Below, in pieces: positions 7,107 through 15,440 of a stretch of DNA of 60,907 nt (its first letter is position 1; every line of letters begins with the position of its first letter). The stretch lies in assembly GCA_050944685.1 (NCBI GenBank), contig JBMNRP010000015.1, positions 1-60,907 of the forward strand. The letters run 5' to 3'. The notes beneath the pieces were generated by a model that did no database searches, had not been told where the DNA came from, and saw nothing but the letters and a program-made list of their open reading frames with translations. The position numbers and the translations under genes were made by a program. This DNA comes from CADBRN01 sp050944685. GTDB taxonomy: Bacteria > Bacillota > Clostridia > Lachnospirales > Lachnospiraceae.

Positions 7107-7994
7107 ATGACCCTTCTTGGTTATCAGGTTTTTAAAACAGTAACTGAGGCAGGCAGCTTTCACAAGGCTGCCGACATCCTTGGTCTGACTCCGTCCGCGA
7201 TCAGCCACGCCGTGGCTTCGATGGAGAAGGAACTGGGCTTCAGCGTCTTTACGAGAAATAAAAGCGGCGTGATGCTGACGAATTACGGGGAGCATCTGCT
7301 TCCGTACGTCAACGCCGTTCTGAACAGCGACGAGAGTCTCAGACAGTCGGTTGCCGAGCTGAAGGGCATGAGACAGGGAAAGATCAAAGTCGGCTGCTTT
7401 TCCAGCGTCTGCACGAACTGGATGCCGCGTATTATCAAGTCGTTCGGCGAGATGTACCCGGCGATCGGCATTGAGGTCTACGAGGGCACGTACGACGACG
7501 TCTATGGCTGGGTGAAGAGCGGTGCGGTCGATCTGGGTTTTCTCTCGACCTCCAGTTCCGGGGAACTGAAAATTGAGCCGTTTTACAGAGATCCCCTGAA
7601 ATGTATCGTCCCGCTGAATTTTGAAAAGGCGGATCCTTCTTCGGAGTATATTTCCATCGAGGAAATGTCCCGTCACCAGTTTGTCGTTCAGCGTGAATCC
7701 ACGGACGCGGACATCCAGAATTATCTTCGGGAAAATAATCTGAAGGTGCAGACGAATTATCATGTGGTGGATGACCTCTCCACGATTGCTATCGTTGCCA
7801 GCGGATTCGGTATCTGCATCATGCCGGAGCTGGTGATGAACGATATTCCGTATGAAGTCAGGCAGTACCGGATGCTCCCGGACGCATCGCGTCTGATCGG
7901 TATTGCGACGCTCAATCAGAAGGTGATGGCTCCCGCCGTGAAGATGCTGTACGGGCATATCCTGAGGGAATTCGGAAATCTTGAGGAGACATAA
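7107..7994 (+). CDS. LysR-family transcriptional regulator
   Basis: A 295-residue LysR-type regulator. The winged helix-turn-helix occupies residues 1-60 (FKTVTEAGSFHKAADILGLT, then SAISHAVASMEKELG), and a periplasmic-binding-protein-like effector domain covers about 90-295 (KIKVGCFSSV onward). It starts 60 bases after porB behind GGAGGGGG, so it is probably cotranscribed with or reads the por operon. The inverted repeat at 3807-3829 is a good candidate site. The inducer is unknown; a 2-oxoacid or aromatic intermediate is only a guess from its neighbours. Confidence 0.92.
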   Translation: MTLLGYQVFKTVTEAGSFHKAADILGLTPSAISHAVASMEKELGFSVFTRNKSGVMLTNYGEHLLPYVNAVLNSDESLRQSVAELKGMRQGKIKVGCFSSVCTNWMPRIIKSFGEMYPAIGIEVYEGTYDDVYGWVKSGAVDLGFLSTSSSGELKIEPFYRDPLKCIVPLNFEKADPSSEYISIEEMSRHQFVVQRESTDADIQNYLRENNLKVQTNYHVVDDLSTIAIVASGFGICIMPELVMNDIPYEVRQYRMLPDASRLIGIATLNQKVMAPAVKMLYGHILREFGNLEET

Positions 7995-8084
7995 AGCACG
8001 GTCTGAAACTCCGCCGGAAAAGCGGCGAAGAAAATACGAGCCGCACAGAGGATGGCGGGAGGTTTTCACAAAGAGGTGTAATAA

Positions 8085-9119
8085 ATGGAGATGAACATGC
8101 AGTTTCGCCGGAAGCTTCCGATTCCGCAGGAAATCAAGAGGGAGTTCCCGGTGGAAGAATCGATAAAGAAAATTAAACAGAAACGGGACAATGAGATCGC
8201 CGATATTCTGACAGGAAAGGAGCAGAAGCTTCTTCTCCTGATCGGTCCCTGTTCCGCGGACAATGAGGTGGCGGTTCTGGATTATATGCACCGCCTTGCG
8301 CGTGTCCAGGAAAAGGTAAAGGATAAGATTTTCATGATTCCCCGTGTCTATACAAACAAGCCGCGCACGCTCGGAAAAGGCTACAAGGGCATGCTGCATC
8401 AGCCGGACCCCGAGAAGGGCGAGGATATGCTGGCAGGCATCATCGCTATCCGCGATATGCATACGAGAATTGTACGGGAGACCGGTTTTACCTGTGCCGA
8501 CGAGATGCTTTATCCGGAGAATCACCGTTACCTCTCGGATCTGCTCTCCTATGTTGCCGTGGGCGCCCGGTCCGTTGAGGATCAGCAGCATCGTCTGGTC
8601 GCCAGCGGAATCGGCATTCCCGCCGGAATGAAGAATCCCACAAGCGGGGATATCGACGTTATGATGAATTCGATTACGGCCGCTCAGAGTCCGCAGACCT
8701 TTGTCTACCGCGGATGGGAGGTACACACGGACGGCAATCCTCTCGCGCACGCGATTCTGCGCGGACATGTCAGCAAATCCGGCCGACACATCCCGAATTA
8801 CCATTACGAGGATCTTCAGCTTCTGATCGAGGAGTATGAGAAGAGAGGTCTGGAAAATCCGGCCGTCATCATTGATACCAACCACTCGAATTCCGGGAAG
8901 AGATTTCTGGAGCAGATCCGCATCGCGAAGGACGTCATTCACAGCTGCACTGTATCTTCCGATATCCGGAATATCGTGAAGGGTTTGATGATCGAGAGCT
9001 ATATCGAGGACGGAAACCAGAAAATCGGAGAGGGCGTATACGGAAAATCCATCACCGATCCCTGCCTGGGATGGGAGAAGAGTGAGAAACTCATTTATGA
9101 GCTCGCAGAGATGCTGTAA
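8085..9119 (+). CDS. aroF: 3-deoxy-7-phosphoheptulonate (DAHP) synthase, class I
   Basis: Condenses phosphoenolpyruvate and erythrose-4-phosphate, the first step of the shikimate pathway. The 344-residue protein has class I (AroAI) motifs: LLIGPCSADN near 48-57, YTNKPRT near 88-94 and KGYKGMLHQPDP near 97-108, GARSVEDQQHR near 165-175, GMKNPTSGD near 184-192 and DTNHSNSGK near 266-274. GAGGTG precedes the ATG at 8085; ATGs at 8091 and 8097 are less well spaced. The N-terminal 40 residues resemble the feedback-regulated E. coli type, but the allosteric amino acid cannot be told. It stands alone, yet supplies the trp operon at 39538. Confidence 0.96.
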   Translation: MEMNMQFRRKLPIPQEIKREFPVEESIKKIKQKRDNEIADILTGKEQKLLLLIGPCSADNEVAVLDYMHRLARVQEKVKDKIFMIPRVYTNKPRTLGKGYKGMLHQPDPEKGEDMLAGIIAIRDMHTRIVRETGFTCADEMLYPENHRYLSDLLSYVAVGARSVEDQQHRLVASGIGIPAGMKNPTSGDIDVMMNSITAAQSPQTFVYRGWEVHTDGNPLAHAILRGHVSKSGRHIPNYHYEDLQLLIEEYEKRGLENPAVIIDTNHSNSGKRFLEQIRIAKDVIHSCTVSSDIRNIVKGLMIESYIEDGNQKIGEGVYGKSITDPCLGWEKSEKLIYELAEML

Positions 9120-9180
9120 GACTACACTCCGGAGAAACCGGACGAATCTGTCCGTGAAACGAGCCTGAAAACGTCAGAAA

Positions 9181-9212
9181 GACGGTGCTGTCGGATGATC
9201 GGCAGCACCGTC
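9181..9212 (-). terminator. Strong hairpin between converging genes
   Basis: A 13-bp stem with one G-U pair (GACGGTGCTGTCG 9181-9193 with CGGCAGCACCGTC 9200-9212). On the minus strand it is followed by a T-rich stretch (TTTCTGACGTTTTC), so it best terminates the dehydrogenase operon; it may also stop transcripts leaving aroF. Confidence 0.7.
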
Positions 9213-9222
9213 TGCTATCAGG

Positions 9223-10191
9223 TCAGAAATTGACGGCGTTTTTCGGGGTTCCGGAGATGAAGGACCGGATATTGTCTGCGGTTGTCTGCATGATTCGTTC
9301 TCTGGCTTCTTTGGTCGCCCAGGAAATATGGGGTGTGATGATGCAGTTCTTTGCCGACAGCAGTACGTTATCGGCGCTGATCGGCTCCGTCGAGACGACA
9401 TCAAGAGCAGCAGCAGCCACTTTTCCGCTGTTCAGCGCGTCTGCCAGATCCTGTTCGACGACCAGCGGTCCCCGGCTGTTGTTGATGATGATGACGCCGT
9501 CTTTCATTTTGGCGATGTTTTCCTTATTAATGATTCCCTGTGTGGAAGGAAACAGCGGGGCGTGCAGGAAAATAAAGTCAGATTTCGAGAGAAGCTCATC
9601 CAGACCGACGTACTGCGCCACTTCTTTTCCTTTATCGTTCGGGTATGTGTCAAAAGCCAGCACATTCACATTCATCGCATCCAGAATCTTTGCGGTGTGC
9701 CATCCGATCTTGCCCAGGCCGATAATCCCGGCCGTTTTTCCGGAAACTTCGATCATCGGGTATTTCCAGTAGCACCAGTCGACGTTGTTATGCCATTCTC
9801 CGGCATGAACAGAGGCGTCGTGCGCCCCGATATGCGAGCAGGCTTCCAGAAGAAGTGCGATAGCATACTGGGAAACATTGTCGGTGCCGTAAACCGGTAC
9901 ATTCATGACCGGTATGTTTTTTGACTTTGCGTATTCATAGTCAACAACATTGTATCCCGTCGCAAGAACGGCGATCGCTTTCAGGTTCGGGCAGCGGTCG
10001 AAAGTTTCCCGGCTGATCGGAGTCTTGTTTGTCACAGCGATTTCCGCGTCCCCGATCCGTTCCGCGATAAGCGGCGATTCAGAATAGGAAGTGCGGTCAT
10101 AAACCGTAAGATCTCCCAGCTCTTTCAGCGCATTCCAGGAAATGTCTCCCGGGTTTTCCGTATATCCGTCTAATACTACAATTTTCATCAT
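9223..10191 (-). CDS. D-2-hydroxyacid dehydrogenase (glycerate dehydrogenase-like)
   Basis: NAD(P)-dependent oxidoreductase of 322 residues that interconverts a D-2-hydroxyacid and its 2-oxoacid. The Rossmann motif is GIIGLGKIG near 151-159, and the catalytic Arg (NNSRG), Glu (VSTEP) and His (TPHIS) are all present. Overall it resembles glycerate/hydroxypyruvate reductases. It is last in a minus-strand block with a TRAP transporter and another hydroxyacid dehydrogenase, 42 bases from dctM, so it probably acts on the imported acid or a product of it. The exact substrate is not determinable. Confidence 0.9.
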   Translation of the reverse strand: MMKIVVLDGYTENPGDISWNALKELGDLTVYDRTSYSESPLIAERIGDAEIAVTNKTPISRETFDRCPNLKAIAVLATGYNVVDYEYAKSKNIPVMNVPVYGTDNVSQYAIALLLEACSHIGAHDASVHAGEWHNNVDWCYWKYPMIEVSGKTAGIIGLGKIGWHTAKILDAMNVNVLAFDTYPNDKGKEVAQYVGLDELLSKSDFIFLHAPLFPSTQGIINKENIAKMKDGVIIINNSRGPLVVEQDLADALNSGKVAAAALDVVSTEPISADNVLLSAKNCIITPHISWATKEARERIMQTTADNIRSFISGTPKNAVNF

Positions 10192-10233
10192 ATACCTCCA
10201 TTTTTTTGTCAGGTCAGATCGGTTATATGGTAA

Positions 10234-11517
10234 TTATCCGCCGAACGCGCGGACGACAAACATTTCAACCGGACACAGGGCAACAAAGACGCATACCGCC
10301 AGGACGCCCAGTATCAACGGCCATCCTTCTTTTATGTAGTCTGACATCTTTACTTTTGTCACGCCCATCACGGCAAACATCATGACGCCGAATGGCGGCG
10401 TGATGCCTCCGAGCGTATCCATCAGCACCATTACGATACCGAGATGAACGGGATCCACTCCCAGAGAGTTTGCGACCGGAAGAAGAAGCGGCGGGAGAAT
10501 AACGAGCGCGGCAGCCGTATCGAGAAACATTCCCATTACGAACATGATCAGGAGAACAATCAGAATGAAGATTACTTTGCTTGTCGCCACGGAAGCGAGT
10601 CCCTGCGCAACCATTTGCGGAATGTTTTCCCATACGAGGTACTTTGAAAACAGGGCAGCGGCGGAGAGGATAAACAGTACGCTCGCCGTGCTGTGAAGTG
10701 TCTCGACGATGATTTTCGGCCAGTCGGAAAGCTTCAGTCTCTTGTAGACGAGCGCCCCGACAATGGCTGAGTATACGACGATGACTGCTGCACACTCGGT
10801 TGCCGTAAACATGCCCGTGCGAAGGCCGACCAGAATAAAGATCGGGAGAAACAGGGCCCAGAGGGATTTCAGAGTTGTCGAAACGACCTGCTTTCTGGTC
10901 AGTTTGTAATCCCGGGTAGGCTTGTAGTTTCTCTTTTTCGAAATAATGTAATTGAGAACCAGCATGGTGATGCAGATCAGAATGCCTGGAACATATCCGC
11001 CGAGGAACATATCTCCGACAGAACATCCGGCGCTGGTGGCGTAGATAACCATCGCGATACCCGGTGGAATGATCGGCGTGATGCAGCTTGTCGCGGCGGT
11101 GATCGCAGAAGAATAACCTTTGCTGAATCCGCGTTTTTCCATTTCCGGGCAGAGCATTCTGGCTTCGAACGCCGCGTCCGCCACGGAAGATCCGCTCATG
11201 CCTCCCATGAAAGTGGACAGAAGAGTGTTTGTGGCTCCGAGGCCGCCGACCATCCGGCCGGTCAGCATATCACAGAAATCCATCAGAGTCGTGGAAACAC
11301 CGCCGTATCCCATCACGGAACCGGCCATGATGAAAAGCGGAATGGCCATCATTGTAAACGAGCTCGACTCGTCCAGAAGAGAAGATACCATCGAAAACAT
11401 ATTAACGCCGGGGCACATGAAGGTGAAATAGATGAAGCTTCCGATCATCATAGACCACGCAACCGGTACGCCGAGAAAGAACAGTACAAAAACAATTAAT
11501 ACAGGTATCAGATTCAT
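10234..11517 (-). CDS. dctM: TRAP transporter large permease, DctM family
   Basis: The 427-residue integral membrane subunit of a tripartite ATP-independent periplasmic transporter, which imports carboxylates using an ion gradient. Some 11-12 hydrophobic segments span the protein; family motifs include GVPVAWSM near 16-23, FMGGMSGSSVADAAF near 103-117 and CITPIIPPGIAMVIYA near 145-160. The ATG overlaps the dctQ stop by 4 bases. The binding protein encoded just upstream sets specificity. Confidence 0.95.
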   Translation of the reverse strand: MNLIPVLIVFVLFFLGVPVAWSMMIGSFIYFTFMCPGVNMFSMVSSLLDESSSFTMMAIPLFIMAGSVMGYGGVSTTLMDFCDMLTGRMVGGLGATNTLLSTFMGGMSGSSVADAAFEARMLCPEMEKRGFSKGYSSAITAATSCITPIIPPGIAMVIYATSAGCSVGDMFLGGYVPGILICITMLVLNYIISKKRNYKPTRDYKLTRKQVVSTTLKSLWALFLPIFILVGLRTGMFTATECAAVIVVYSAIVGALVYKRLKLSDWPKIIVETLHSTASVLFILSAAALFSKYLVWENIPQMVAQGLASVATSKVIFILIVLLIMFVMGMFLDTAAALVILPPLLLPVANSLGVDPVHLGIVMVLMDTLGGITPPFGVMMFAVMGVTKVKMSDYIKEGWPLILGVLAVCVFVALCPVEMFVVRAFGG

Positions 11518-12134
11518 TTCCGGCCTCCTTTCTTTTCTTCAATCTCCTTTTTCTGTTCTTCTTTCAGTTCTTCTTTTTCCTCCGCTTTCTGCTCCTCTGA
11601 ATCCTTTACCATGTCATCGATGGAATCTACGGTAAAGAGATTGTCATAGATGGGTTTCTCGTGGAAATAGTCCCTGTTCACGATGACGCTGCGAAGGTGC
11701 ATCAATGAATGAATGGTCATACAGAAGAAGGCGAGTACCAGAGAAAAGGATGTTATGGAATAAGAAACGTGAAGCGTCTGTGTTTTTCTGGTAAAGGACT
11801 GCACGCAATAACCCGCCGACAGATAGGTGATAAACGCGTTTGTGATAAGCATGATGGAAGAGATAATGATGGAAATCACTGCCTGCACTTTTTCGGGAAA
11901 GAGTTTTACGATCAGATCGATTACGCCGTGTCCGTACCGCTTATAAAGGGAACTGCTGCCTACGAAAATCACATAGGCAAACAGGGTATAGGAAATTTCA
12001 TCCAGTGCCGGAATACTGACGTTAAAGAACAGACGGGAAAACGTATTCATGAAAATAAAGATTGCCATGACAACCAGGCAGACGCCGCCGATGATTTCCT
12101 CGAAATTCAGAAAGAATTTTTTGATGTGATTCAT
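11514..12134 (-). CDS. dctQ: TRAP transporter small permease, DctQ family
   Basis: Small membrane subunit (206 residues) with four hydrophobic segments (about 15-35, 50-68, 90-110 and 130-150) and the DctQ pattern FSRLFFNVSIPALDEIS. An odd feature is the last 35-40 residues, a highly charged Glu/Lys tail (AEEKEELKEEQKKEIEEKK) that probably forms a cytoplasmic helix or coiled coil; most DctQ proteins of about 160-180 residues lack it. It overlaps dctM by 4 bases and follows dctP by 12. Confidence 0.92.
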   Translation of the reverse strand: MNHIKKFFLNFEEIIGGVCLVVMAIFIFMNTFSRLFFNVSIPALDEISYTLFAYVIFVGSSSLYKRYGHGVIDLIVKLFPEKVQAVISIIISSIMLITNAFITYLSAGYCVQSFTRKTQTLHVSYSITSFSLVLAFFCMTIHSLMHLRSVIVNRDYFHEKPIYDNLFTVDSIDDMVKDSEEQKAEEKEELKEEQKKEIEEKKGGRK

Positions 12135-12146
12135 AATTTGTCCTCC

Positions 12147-13178
12147 TTAATTCCGAATCGAATCCAGAGCGTTCTCCGCCCGTTCAATCAGGTCCTCGCT
12201 CCAGCCGTGATGCTGCAGGACGTAATCTTTCGCGACTTTCATCGAATCAATATCCACGTCATAATTGATGACGGTTCCCTCTTTTTCCATCGCCTCGATG
12301 TCCTGTTTTTCTTCTTCAAGAACCATTTCCGTGTTGTATTCGTCAAATTCGTTTGCATTGTCGATGAGAATTTTCTGAAGATCGGGATCCAGGCTGTCAT
12401 AGAGATCCGCGCTCATAATAATGCCGTTCACCGCGTAGATATGGTTCGTCATGTTGAGAGTACTGCACACTTCCTGGATCGAATTTGTGTAGAGGGATCC
12501 GATCGGATTTTCCACCGCGTCAACGACTCCCTGCTGAAGTCCCGAATACGTCTCGGAAAAAGAAATCGTTACCGGGTTGCATCCCCACGCTTCCACCATT
12601 TCAATCTGCGTGGCGTTGTTCGGAACCCGGAAATCCACTCCCTTTATATCTTCCGGCGTTTTGATCACGTTATTTGACATGATTTGCCTGGAGCCGTAAT
12701 ATCCGCCGAAAGAATCCAGACACATGATGCCTGCGTCTTTCAGACCCTGCGAAAGTTCTTTGTTGAAATCGGTTTCTTTAAACTTCGCAATTTCATCATA
12801 GGAATTAAAGAAGTAAGGGCACATCAGTATCGAGTAATCGGGAAAATACGGCTCGACCAGGGCCGGATCCGAGTAATTCATGACAAATGCTCCATTATAA
12901 ATTTCCTCATTGATCTGGTCGTCGTCGCCCATTATTCCGTCCGCATATTCTTCTACCACAATTCTATGGTCGGATTCTTCGGTGACCTCTTCTGCAAAAC
13001 GCTGCAGCGCCTTTGTAGTCGCACAACCGGAGGGGTCCGTGTGGCAGAGTTTAATCGTGATTCCGCCGCTGATTCCTCCCTGGGAATCGTCCTGTGCGCC
13101 TCTGACGGCTCCGCTGACTGCCATTACGCAGGCGAGGACGACACCGCATACCATCGTTGCTTTTTTGCCTTTATTCAT
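12147..13178 (-). CDS. dctP: TRAP transporter substrate-binding protein, DctP family
   Basis: Extracellular solute receptor (343 residues) for the TRAP permease. The N-terminus MNKGKKATMVCGVVLACVMA is a signal peptide with cleavage likely near residue 27 (VRGAQ); it does not have a clear lipobox before a mature cysteine, although Cys11 and Cys17 lie in the hydrophobic core. The fold signature FRVPNNATQIEMVEAWG near 189-205 includes the conserved Arg that binds the substrate carboxylate, followed by SETYSGLQQGVVDAVENP. The neighbours suggest a hydroxy- or sugar-acid ligand. Confidence 0.93.
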   Translation of the reverse strand: MNKGKKATMVCGVVLACVMAVSGAVRGAQDDSQGGISGGITIKLCHTDPSGCATTKALQRFAEEVTEESDHRIVVEEYADGIMGDDDQINEEIYNGAFVMNYSDPALVEPYFPDYSILMCPYFFNSYDEIAKFKETDFNKELSQGLKDAGIMCLDSFGGYYGSRQIMSNNVIKTPEDIKGVDFRVPNNATQIEMVEAWGCNPVTISFSETYSGLQQGVVDAVENPIGSLYTNSIQEVCSTLNMTNHIYAVNGIIMSADLYDSLDPDLQKILIDNANEFDEYNTEMVLEEEKQDIEAMEKEGTVINYDVDIDSMKVAKDYVLQHHGWSEDLIERAENALDSIRN

Positions 13179-13227
13179 AGTTACCCCCGTAACGTATCTG
13201 CTTGTTTTTGCTACACCCCGCCGTCGG

Positions 13228-14196
13228 TTACTTCAATACTTCTTTGTTTACGACATTGTACGGCTTTTCACCGCGGAGCACCCCGGTGATGCCGGAGAGT
13301 GCCTCGTTGCACATTCCGACCCTTGCCTTCATCGTGAGACTCGCGATGTGAGGCGTCAGCGTAACATTGGAGAGCTTCAGAAGATCGGGATTCACATTCG
13401 GCTCATCTTCGAAAACGTCAAGCCCGGCTCCTTTGATCTCACCGCTTTTCAGAGCGTCTGCAAGTGCCTGCTCATCGACGATTTTTCCTCTCGCACAATT
13501 GACGAAATAGGCTGTCTTTTTCATTTTGGCGAAGGTTTCTTTCCCGAAAAGATGATGATTCTCCGGCAGATAGGGCATATGAAGGGAGATACAGTCGGCC
13601 TCCTTCAGAGCATCGTCAAAGCTGACGTATTTTACGCCAAACTCTTTTTCGATATCCTCGGAGGCACGGAATTTATCGTAATAAATTACGTTCATTCCAA
13701 ATCCCTGCATCTTCCGGCAGACTCTTTTTCCGATCCGTCCGAATCCGAGAATCGCCAGTGTGGACCCCTCGATCTGCGTGTTCACATCGGCGAAGTTCGG
13801 GCTTTCCCAGATACCTGCGCGGACATCGCGGTCATACTTTGCGATGCTGCGCATCACGGACGCGATCAGCGCAGCGGCGTGCTCTGCCGTTGCTTCTGTG
13901 ACCTGCGTCGGCGTGTTGATGACCGGAAGCCCGATCTGTGTCGCATATTTCCAGTCGATATTGTCATATCCGACTCCGAAGTTGGCAATTACTTTCAGCT
14001 TGACGGCAGCATCCATCAGCTTTTTGTCACCGGTGTTGTCGAGAATCAGAATTCCATCCGCTTCCGGCGCTCTGGTGAGAAGCTCTTCATAGCTGTATGC
14101 GTGTTTTTCCTGAGAGGGAACGTCGAAGTCGAAATCCTTCCGGTATGGTGCGATGCATTCTTCCGGTACCCATTCTGAAATAACTATTTTCTGCAT
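13228..14196 (-). CDS. D-2-hydroxyacid dehydrogenase (phosphoglycerate dehydrogenase-like)
   Basis: A second NAD(P)-dependent D-2-hydroxyacid dehydrogenase of 322 residues. It has the catalytic-domain signature NFGVGYDNID near 73-82, the Rossmann loop GFGRIG near 151-156, and Arg (NCARG), Glu (FEDEP) and His (TPHIA) catalytic residues. It resembles glyoxylate/2-ketogluconate reductases more than biosynthetic SerA, and has no ACT domain. It is first in the TRAP block, 49 bases before dctP, and is probably transcribed from the promoter at 14349-14377. The two dehydrogenases of this block clearly differ in sequence, suggesting two substrates or stereochemical steps. Confidence 0.9.
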   Translation of the reverse strand: MQKIVISEWVPEECIAPYRKDFDFDVPSQEKHAYSYEELLTRAPEADGILILDNTGDKKLMDAAVKLKVIANFGVGYDNIDWKYATQIGLPVINTPTQVTEATAEHAAALIASVMRSIAKYDRDVRAGIWESPNFADVNTQIEGSTLAILGFGRIGKRVCRKMQGFGMNVIYYDKFRASEDIEKEFGVKYVSFDDALKEADCISLHMPYLPENHHLFGKETFAKMKKTAYFVNCARGKIVDEQALADALKSGEIKGAGLDVFEDEPNVNPDLLKLSNVTLTPHIASLTMKARVGMCNEALSGITGVLRGEKPYNVVNKEVLK

Positions 14197-14348
14197 GGTT
14201 TTCCTCCTGAATCAGCCAGATGTGCGAGAGACATGCGTCCGGGGTCCGCGGTATTCCCGTCCGTTGCTTCTATGGGCATTATGAATAGGCGTTGCCTGCT
14301 GTTACCTGAATGTTGTGTCTGCTTTGCCCAGAATTGATTTGTAAGATA

Positions 14349-14377
14349 ATAATAATATCTGCGCTTTACACAATCAA
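14349..14377 (-). promoter_or_regulatory. Promoter for the TRAP/dehydrogenase operon
   Basis: On the minus strand TTGATT (14372-14377), 17 bases and TATTAT (14349-14354), about 150 bases ahead of the first dehydrogenase gene. The rest of the 383-base gap (14197-14580) holds a terminator at 14481-14520 and nothing else I recognise. Confidence 0.6.
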
Positions 14378-14480
14378 TTTATGGATTTGTTCTGTACATT
14401 TCTTTTTTTGCGCAGCGTAGTCCGCAGGCGGCAGAATGACTGCCGAGGGGAATCTTTCGGAAAAGATTGGGGAGATCGTG

Positions 14481-14520
14481 AAAAAAAGGGGCTGTCGCAT
14501 TTTTTTCATGCGGCAGCCCC
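14481..14520 (-). terminator. Intrinsic terminator after the aldolase gene
   Basis: A 13-bp stem with one G-U pair (14488-14500 with 14508-14520, core GGGGCTG/CAGCCCC), followed on the minus strand by seven T (14481-14487). It ends the operon that finishes with the HpcH/HpaI-family gene and separates it from the TRAP block. Confidence 0.9.
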
Positions 14521-14580
14521 TGCATCCTGTTTCAGCTGTTTCTTCCTGTCCGGACTTTGCATCCGGGAGGAAAAGGTCTG

Positions 14581-15375
14581 TTATTTGTTTACGATTTCCT
14601 TTGTTTTTGCCCCTACGTTTGCCCAGTAATCCTTGAGGATATCGAATTCATCGCCGATGCAGAAATCTTTTACGCCAAGTTTTTTGTAGTAATCGATCTG
14701 ATCCAGAGAATAGATTTCACATCTCGGACGAACACCGTTGGCCAGCGCGACCTCAATGCAATGGCGCTCAACCTTCTGCCACTCGTCCTTGTGCTCGGCA
14801 CTGTTCCATCCCTTGCTCATGCAGTAGTCAGACGGTCCGAACTGAATCATATCTACGCCCGGGATTTTGCAGACTTCTTCAATGTTCTCAACCATTTCTT
14901 CTTTTTCAATCATAAATGCCTTGACGCAGCTCGCGTTCATGTCGGCGTATTCCATCTGAGACGGTTCCGGATTGTATCCGAGCCAGCGTGCGTTCGGATA
15001 GCCGAAACGTCCGTTGTATTTCGGACTCTGCGGAACGACATTGTGGAGGGTCTCGCGGACCTGATCCGGCGTTTCATGATCCGTGAAGAGAACGGCGTTG
15101 AATCCCATCGCGATTGCTTTCTGCGCGACGTAGAAACGGTTCTGATAATCCACCTTGATCATGGATCCGGCACCGTGGAGCTCACAGGCACGCACGAAGT
15201 TTTCAAGCTCCGGAAGAGTGAAGGGAGCATACTCGGCAAGGAACTCGAGATAATCAAAATGTCCGACGCTGATGGCCGCCTCTGCTGTAGTTCCCCAGGT
15301 GTTCCAGATACGGGTGTTGACGGTGCATTTTCCTTCGTTCAGAAGCTCTCGAATGTGATTTTTTGCGGTTACCAT
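14581..15375 (-). CDS. HpcH/HpaI aldolase-family protein with altered active site
   Basis: A 264-residue TIM-barrel protein of the class II HpcH/HpaI family, which cleaves 2-oxo-hydroxyacids to pyruvate plus an aldehyde. Metal ligands are recognisable: Glu in MIEKEEM near 151-157 and Asp in QFGPSDYCMS near 178-187. However, the motif usually read as D-x-EHAP has EYAP (near 47-50), so the catalytic His is Tyr, and the Arg of the VxRP loop appears as Lys (IKVDYQNR). The protein may therefore have another reaction or chemistry. A good ribosome site precedes the ATG. It follows the malate/lactate-type dehydrogenase by 66 bases and ends before a strong terminator. Confidence 0.8.
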   Translation of the reverse strand: MVTAKNHIRELLNEGKCTVNTRIWNTWGTTAEAAISVGHFDYLEFLAEYAPFTLPELENFVRACELHGAGSMIKVDYQNRFYVAQKAIAMGFNAVLFTDHETPDQVRETLHNVVPQSPKYNGRFGYPNARWLGYNPEPSQMEYADMNASCVKAFMIEKEEMVENIEEVCKIPGVDMIQFGPSDYCMSKGWNSAEHKDEWQKVERHCIEVALANGVRPRCEIYSLDQIDYYKKLGVKDFCIGDEFDILKDYWANVGAKTKEIVNK

Positions 15376-15440
15376 GTTTTTTTCCTCCTTAAAATAATAA
15401 TAAATTTACGATTACGGCTTGCAGAACAACAGCTTCATTT

